A stretch of 24,234 bases of DNA from Trichinella spiralis. Its lineage: Eukaryota > Nematoda > Enoplea > Trichinellida > Trichinellidae. The stretch is from positions 7,644,849 through 7,669,082 of the forward strand of contig CM012953.1 of the NCBI GenBank assembly GCA_000181795.3, written 5' to 3'. The position numbers and the translations under genes were made by a program. A model generated the notes under the pieces. It was given only the letters and a program-made list of their open reading frames with translations. It did not search any database and was not told the DNA's origin. Shown here piece by piece: positions 21,990 through 24,234 of the stretch (its first letter is position 1; every line of letters begins with the position of its first letter).

Positions 21990-22084
21990 GGTATCTCCGG
22001 GCTATGTAACTGAGGTAGCTCCTCGCCCGCATTTAAAAGCGCATATAAAAATTTTTGATAATTTTCATAACTCATGAATTTATC
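21990..22084 (+). ncRNA. Candidate spliced-leader or snRNA-like gene, copy A
   Basis: A 95-base segment with the order of parts of an SL RNA. There is a possible 25-base leader beginning GGTATC and ending ACTGAG. A GT donor at 22015 lies in a stem-loop (CGGGC/GCCCG outer stem, GAGG/CCTC inner stem). A Sm-like site AATTTTTGA follows, then a 3' hairpin (GATAA/TTATC and TCAT/ATGA). About 50 bases upstream is a GC-rich hairpin (21937-21971). It is identical in copy B. It does not match any snRNA or leader I know, and no promoter element was confirmed. Overlapping short open frames on both strands (plus 21979-22077, 32 codons; minus, 54 codons) mean it might instead be coding. Confidence 0.3.
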
Positions 22085-22097
22085 GATTAATGTACAT

Positions 22098-22249
22098 GTA
22101 AGCTTTATGATCGCTTTAGATTTGTATTAAAACCAAATTTCGCTTTTTCAATTTTCTTTCGTTTTTCTCAGACGTCATTGGGTGCTTCTATACAAGTTCA
22201 CTTTGAATGTAGTAGTTTTCGATAGAAATAAATGTGAAATGGAAATAAA
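22098..22249 (+). other. Probable 74-base intron, short terminal exon and poly(A) signals
   Basis: GTAAGC at 22098 and a T-rich tract ending TTTTTCTCAG at 22171 make a model nematode-size intron. The following exon (from 22172) leads to AATAAA at 22227-22232 and 22244-22249. Both splice sites and both signals are kept in copy B (24017-24090 and following). In one frame the exon reads RHWVLLYKFT and on to a TAA beside the second AATAAA. In that frame two of the three copy A/B base changes are silent, which hints at coding but is too few to prove it. The upstream exon cannot be assigned. Confidence 0.4.
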
Positions 22250-22311
22250 ATAATTACACAACCCATGTCAAATTTATGTTAGTATTCTCTGTATTTATTG
22301 GAATAGTTTTG

Positions 22312-22918
22312 TGATATCTTTTTATACGATATATAATACAAATGGCATAGATTTTGAAAATTGTAGTAAATTTTTATTGGTTGCTTCACGAGTGCAATTA
22401 ATATTGTGCAATTTAGATGTAATGAAATTTTCAATTATATGCAGCCGTGGATTTCATGAGAAATTTGCCAAAACAGCTTGTCAGAATAAATGATACTTTA
22501 TAATAGAAATAAATAAATATCATTGCAAAAATTTTATATCAAAACTCATCACGCTTTACATAATATATACACTTTTTATACGCGCTATAACCTTAGCTAT
22601 TTTTGGAAGATGGAAAGCGTTTTTTCTAAATTTTCGATTGTGACCGATAAGTGAATGCAAATTAGATATACGGTCTAGTATTCGATTCAACACAATTTAT
22701 TGTGTTAGTTCAATTTGACGTAAAGGCGTTAAGTGGAGTTCCCGGTGTGGCTTGACTTATGACAAAGAGTAAGAATGAATTGGATTATTCTGTATAATAG
22801 CAACAGAATACATTAAAACAATTGACCAGGTATGGAGTCGCTATGCATTCTGCCACGGTAGCAGTTAAAGTTACCCTCAATGTTCCAAATGTGGTACCAG
22901 TAAGTATTGAAATTATTC
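22312..22918. other. Spacer between duplicated copies
   Basis: Unique within the window. It contains a perfect 7-base-pair hairpin AACACAATTTATTGTGTT (22689-22706) and an exon-like segment, 22830-22899. That segment is bounded by a CAG acceptor and a GTAAGT donor and is open for 23 codons (contains HSATVAVKVTLNVPNVVP). The sequence GGCGTTAAGTGGAGTTCCC near 22725 resembles an inverted Tigger end, so mobile-element remains are likely here. Nothing else was recognised. Confidence 0.35.
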
Positions 22919-23533
22919 TTGGTTTGGATTCTGCTACTTTTCATATATTTGATCATATATTTTTGGTGTGTTCTGTTCAATATTTCACAACGACAATGAT
23001 GATTTGAAACGACCAGCAGAAAGAGCTATGCACTGATAATCAACCAGCAGTCATTGATTCAAAAGAGGATATACCTTTGAGAAAATTCTAACAGCAAAAT
23101 TCCTTAAGAACCGCATCACCAACGTTACACAAATCATAGATCACTTCATAGAACAGGATTTTGTTCATGAGTTGCAAAGAAGCTCCAAAGCAAGTCGGGA
23201 TGTTCTTGAAATAATATCTTGTTATCAAGAAATTCAACATGAGAGAAAACGTAAGGTGAGACAGTAAACACTTGATGATTTCATCACCAAGAAACCCAAC
23301 ATTGGGGAATCAATGGCTTGTCCATTATGCAAATGATTATTAACATTATCAGTATAGTAAGTAAGTGAACATTTTTATAAATATTTCAAATAAATTTTAT
23401 TGTGGAAATTCTGACTTTTGTTAGAATCAATGAATGTATTGTAAGCACATGCTATAATGTCCTGGTACAATGCTGTTTTGCTTAAAGCTTTTTTTTCAGG
23501 AACTGAACCAGAACGTCAAACGGAGTAGGCTAG
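22919..23533 (+). mobile_element. pogo/Tigger-type transposon remnant, copy B
   Basis: The right part of the same element as at 20883-21614, ending in the same GTAGGCTAG terminus at 23533 followed by TA. The transposase C-terminal piece is again decayed (NEIQHERKRK-type helix region, then TLDDFITKKP). The left end seen in copy A is absent here; the sequence before 22919 differs. It was therefore trimmed or rearranged at its left side. Confidence 0.65.
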
Positions 23534-23908
23534 TACAAAGAAAAGTAACCATAACTGCTGAATAATTACAAAACAAATGATATGAGGAAGATTTTTTGAG
23601 AAACAATATAAATAATACTGATAAAGCAATATTTACAAAAAATAATTACATGTAGCAATTTTACCATAAATTGCTAATATTCTATTTAATCAGTAATAAA
23701 TGGTAGAAACAATATTTTGGACAGTAAAAAAATAGCACAGCAATTATAATCGTAATTGTTAGTGATGAATATTTAAATAGCAAAGAAAAACAGCATTAAT
23801 AGTTATTGAGAATCACTATGATTAGTTTATGTAATAAAATTGTTCATAACAATAACGGCGGGATACGGCTGTGCGCGTGATCCTTTGCCGGCGTGAAATG
23901 TTGAAAAT

Positions 23909-24003
23909 GGTATCTCCGGGCTATGTAACTGAGGTAGCTCCTCGCCCGCATTTAAAAGCGCATATAAAAATTTTTGATAATTTTCATAACTCATGAATTT
24001 ATC
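23909..24003 (+). ncRNA. Candidate spliced-leader or snRNA-like gene, copy B
   Basis: Base-for-base identical to 21990-22084, with the donor GT at 23934, the Sm-like site and the 3' hairpin all retained. The upstream GC-rich hairpin is also identical. The same uncertainty between small RNA and coding exon applies. Confidence 0.3.
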
Positions 24004-24234
24004 GATTAATGTACATGTAAGCTCTATGATCGCTTTAGATTTGTATTAAAACCAAATTTCGATTTTTCAATTTTCTTTCGTTTTTCTCAGACGTCATTGG
24101 GTGCTTCTATACAAGTTTACTTTGTATGTAGTAGTTTTCGATAGAAATAAATGCGAAATGGAAATAAAATAATTACACAACCCATGTCAAATTTATGTTA
24201 GTATTCCTCTGTATTTTAATTTGGAAATAGTTTT

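Larger units (their letters stand above)
21020..22311 (+). repeat. Segmental duplication, copy A
   Basis: Matches 22919-24234 with an offset of about 1.90-1.92 kb. It includes the right part of the transposon plus about 700 bases of unrelated downstream DNA. By eye, the transposon part differs from copy B at about 10-15 percent of positions with indels, and the downstream part at about 3 percent. The 246-base core 21859-22104 does not differ at all. Confidence 0.9.
22919..24234 (+). repeat. Segmental duplication, copy B (runs to the window end)
   Basis: The second copy of 21020-22311. It carries the same transposon remnant, flank, 246-base identical core (23778-24023) and intron. The alignment with copy A still holds at the last base of the window, so the true end and any further copies lie outside it. 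Confidence 0.9.

Noticed and set aside
1-24234. tRNA, rRNA or CRISPR features
   Set aside because: I looked for tRNA B-box-like sequences, rRNA cores and regularly spaced repeats and saw none; a covariance-model scan would be needed to exclude small RNAs.

Overview
This window is animal nuclear DNA, most likely from a nematode. It is very AT-rich. Two of its three genes are cut by many short GT-AG introns (about 50-75 bases, several ending in a T-rich CAG), and the start codon of the third gene lies 4 bases after a strong splice acceptor, as in trans-spliced worm genes. A perfect match to the CTCF core consensus near one promoter would fit an early-branching nematode, because the better-studied derived nematodes have lost CTCF. 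The species cannot be fixed from the sequence.

Layout. (1) 388-4095, plus strand: an eight-exon gene for a secreted or membrane protein with a signal peptide, a NUDT9-like (ADP-ribose pyrophosphatase-like) domain whose Nudix box has lost its catalytic residues, and a hydrophobic C-terminal hairpin. (2) About 4500-5420: a worn fossil of a Ty3/gypsy-type integrase region. (3) 5421-8314: AT-rich intergenic DNA with one GC-richer open patch and a pentanucleotide repeat. (4) 8410-10920, minus strand: a single-exon, GC-rich gene for an extracellular leucine-rich-repeat protein with a signal peptide and a probable GPI-anchor tail. Its upstream GC-rich DNA carries the CTCF-like site and paired CCAAT boxes. 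(5) 11420-15590: AT-rich DNA without a recognised gene. (6) 15590-19492, plus strand: promoter and 5' region, then a twelve-exon DAZ/BOULE-family RNA-binding protein gene. (7) 20883 to the end: a short pogo/Tigger DNA-transposon derivative, followed by a tandem segmental duplication with a unit of about 1.9 kb.

The most unusual part is the duplication. Its transposon portion has diverged by roughly 10-15 percent between copies and the flank by about 3 percent, yet a 246-base core (21859-22104 and 23778-24023) is identical. That core holds a GC-rich hairpin and a 95-base segment laid out like a spliced-leader or snRNA gene (a donor inside a stem-loop, a Sm-like site, a 3' hairpin). It is followed by a convincing 74-base intron and AATAAA signals. 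It could be a small-RNA gene, the tail of a protein gene, or both.

The three protein genes show no sign of acting together; they look like unrelated neighbours. All exon structures here were inferred by eye from splice signals, reading phase and protein-family resemblance.
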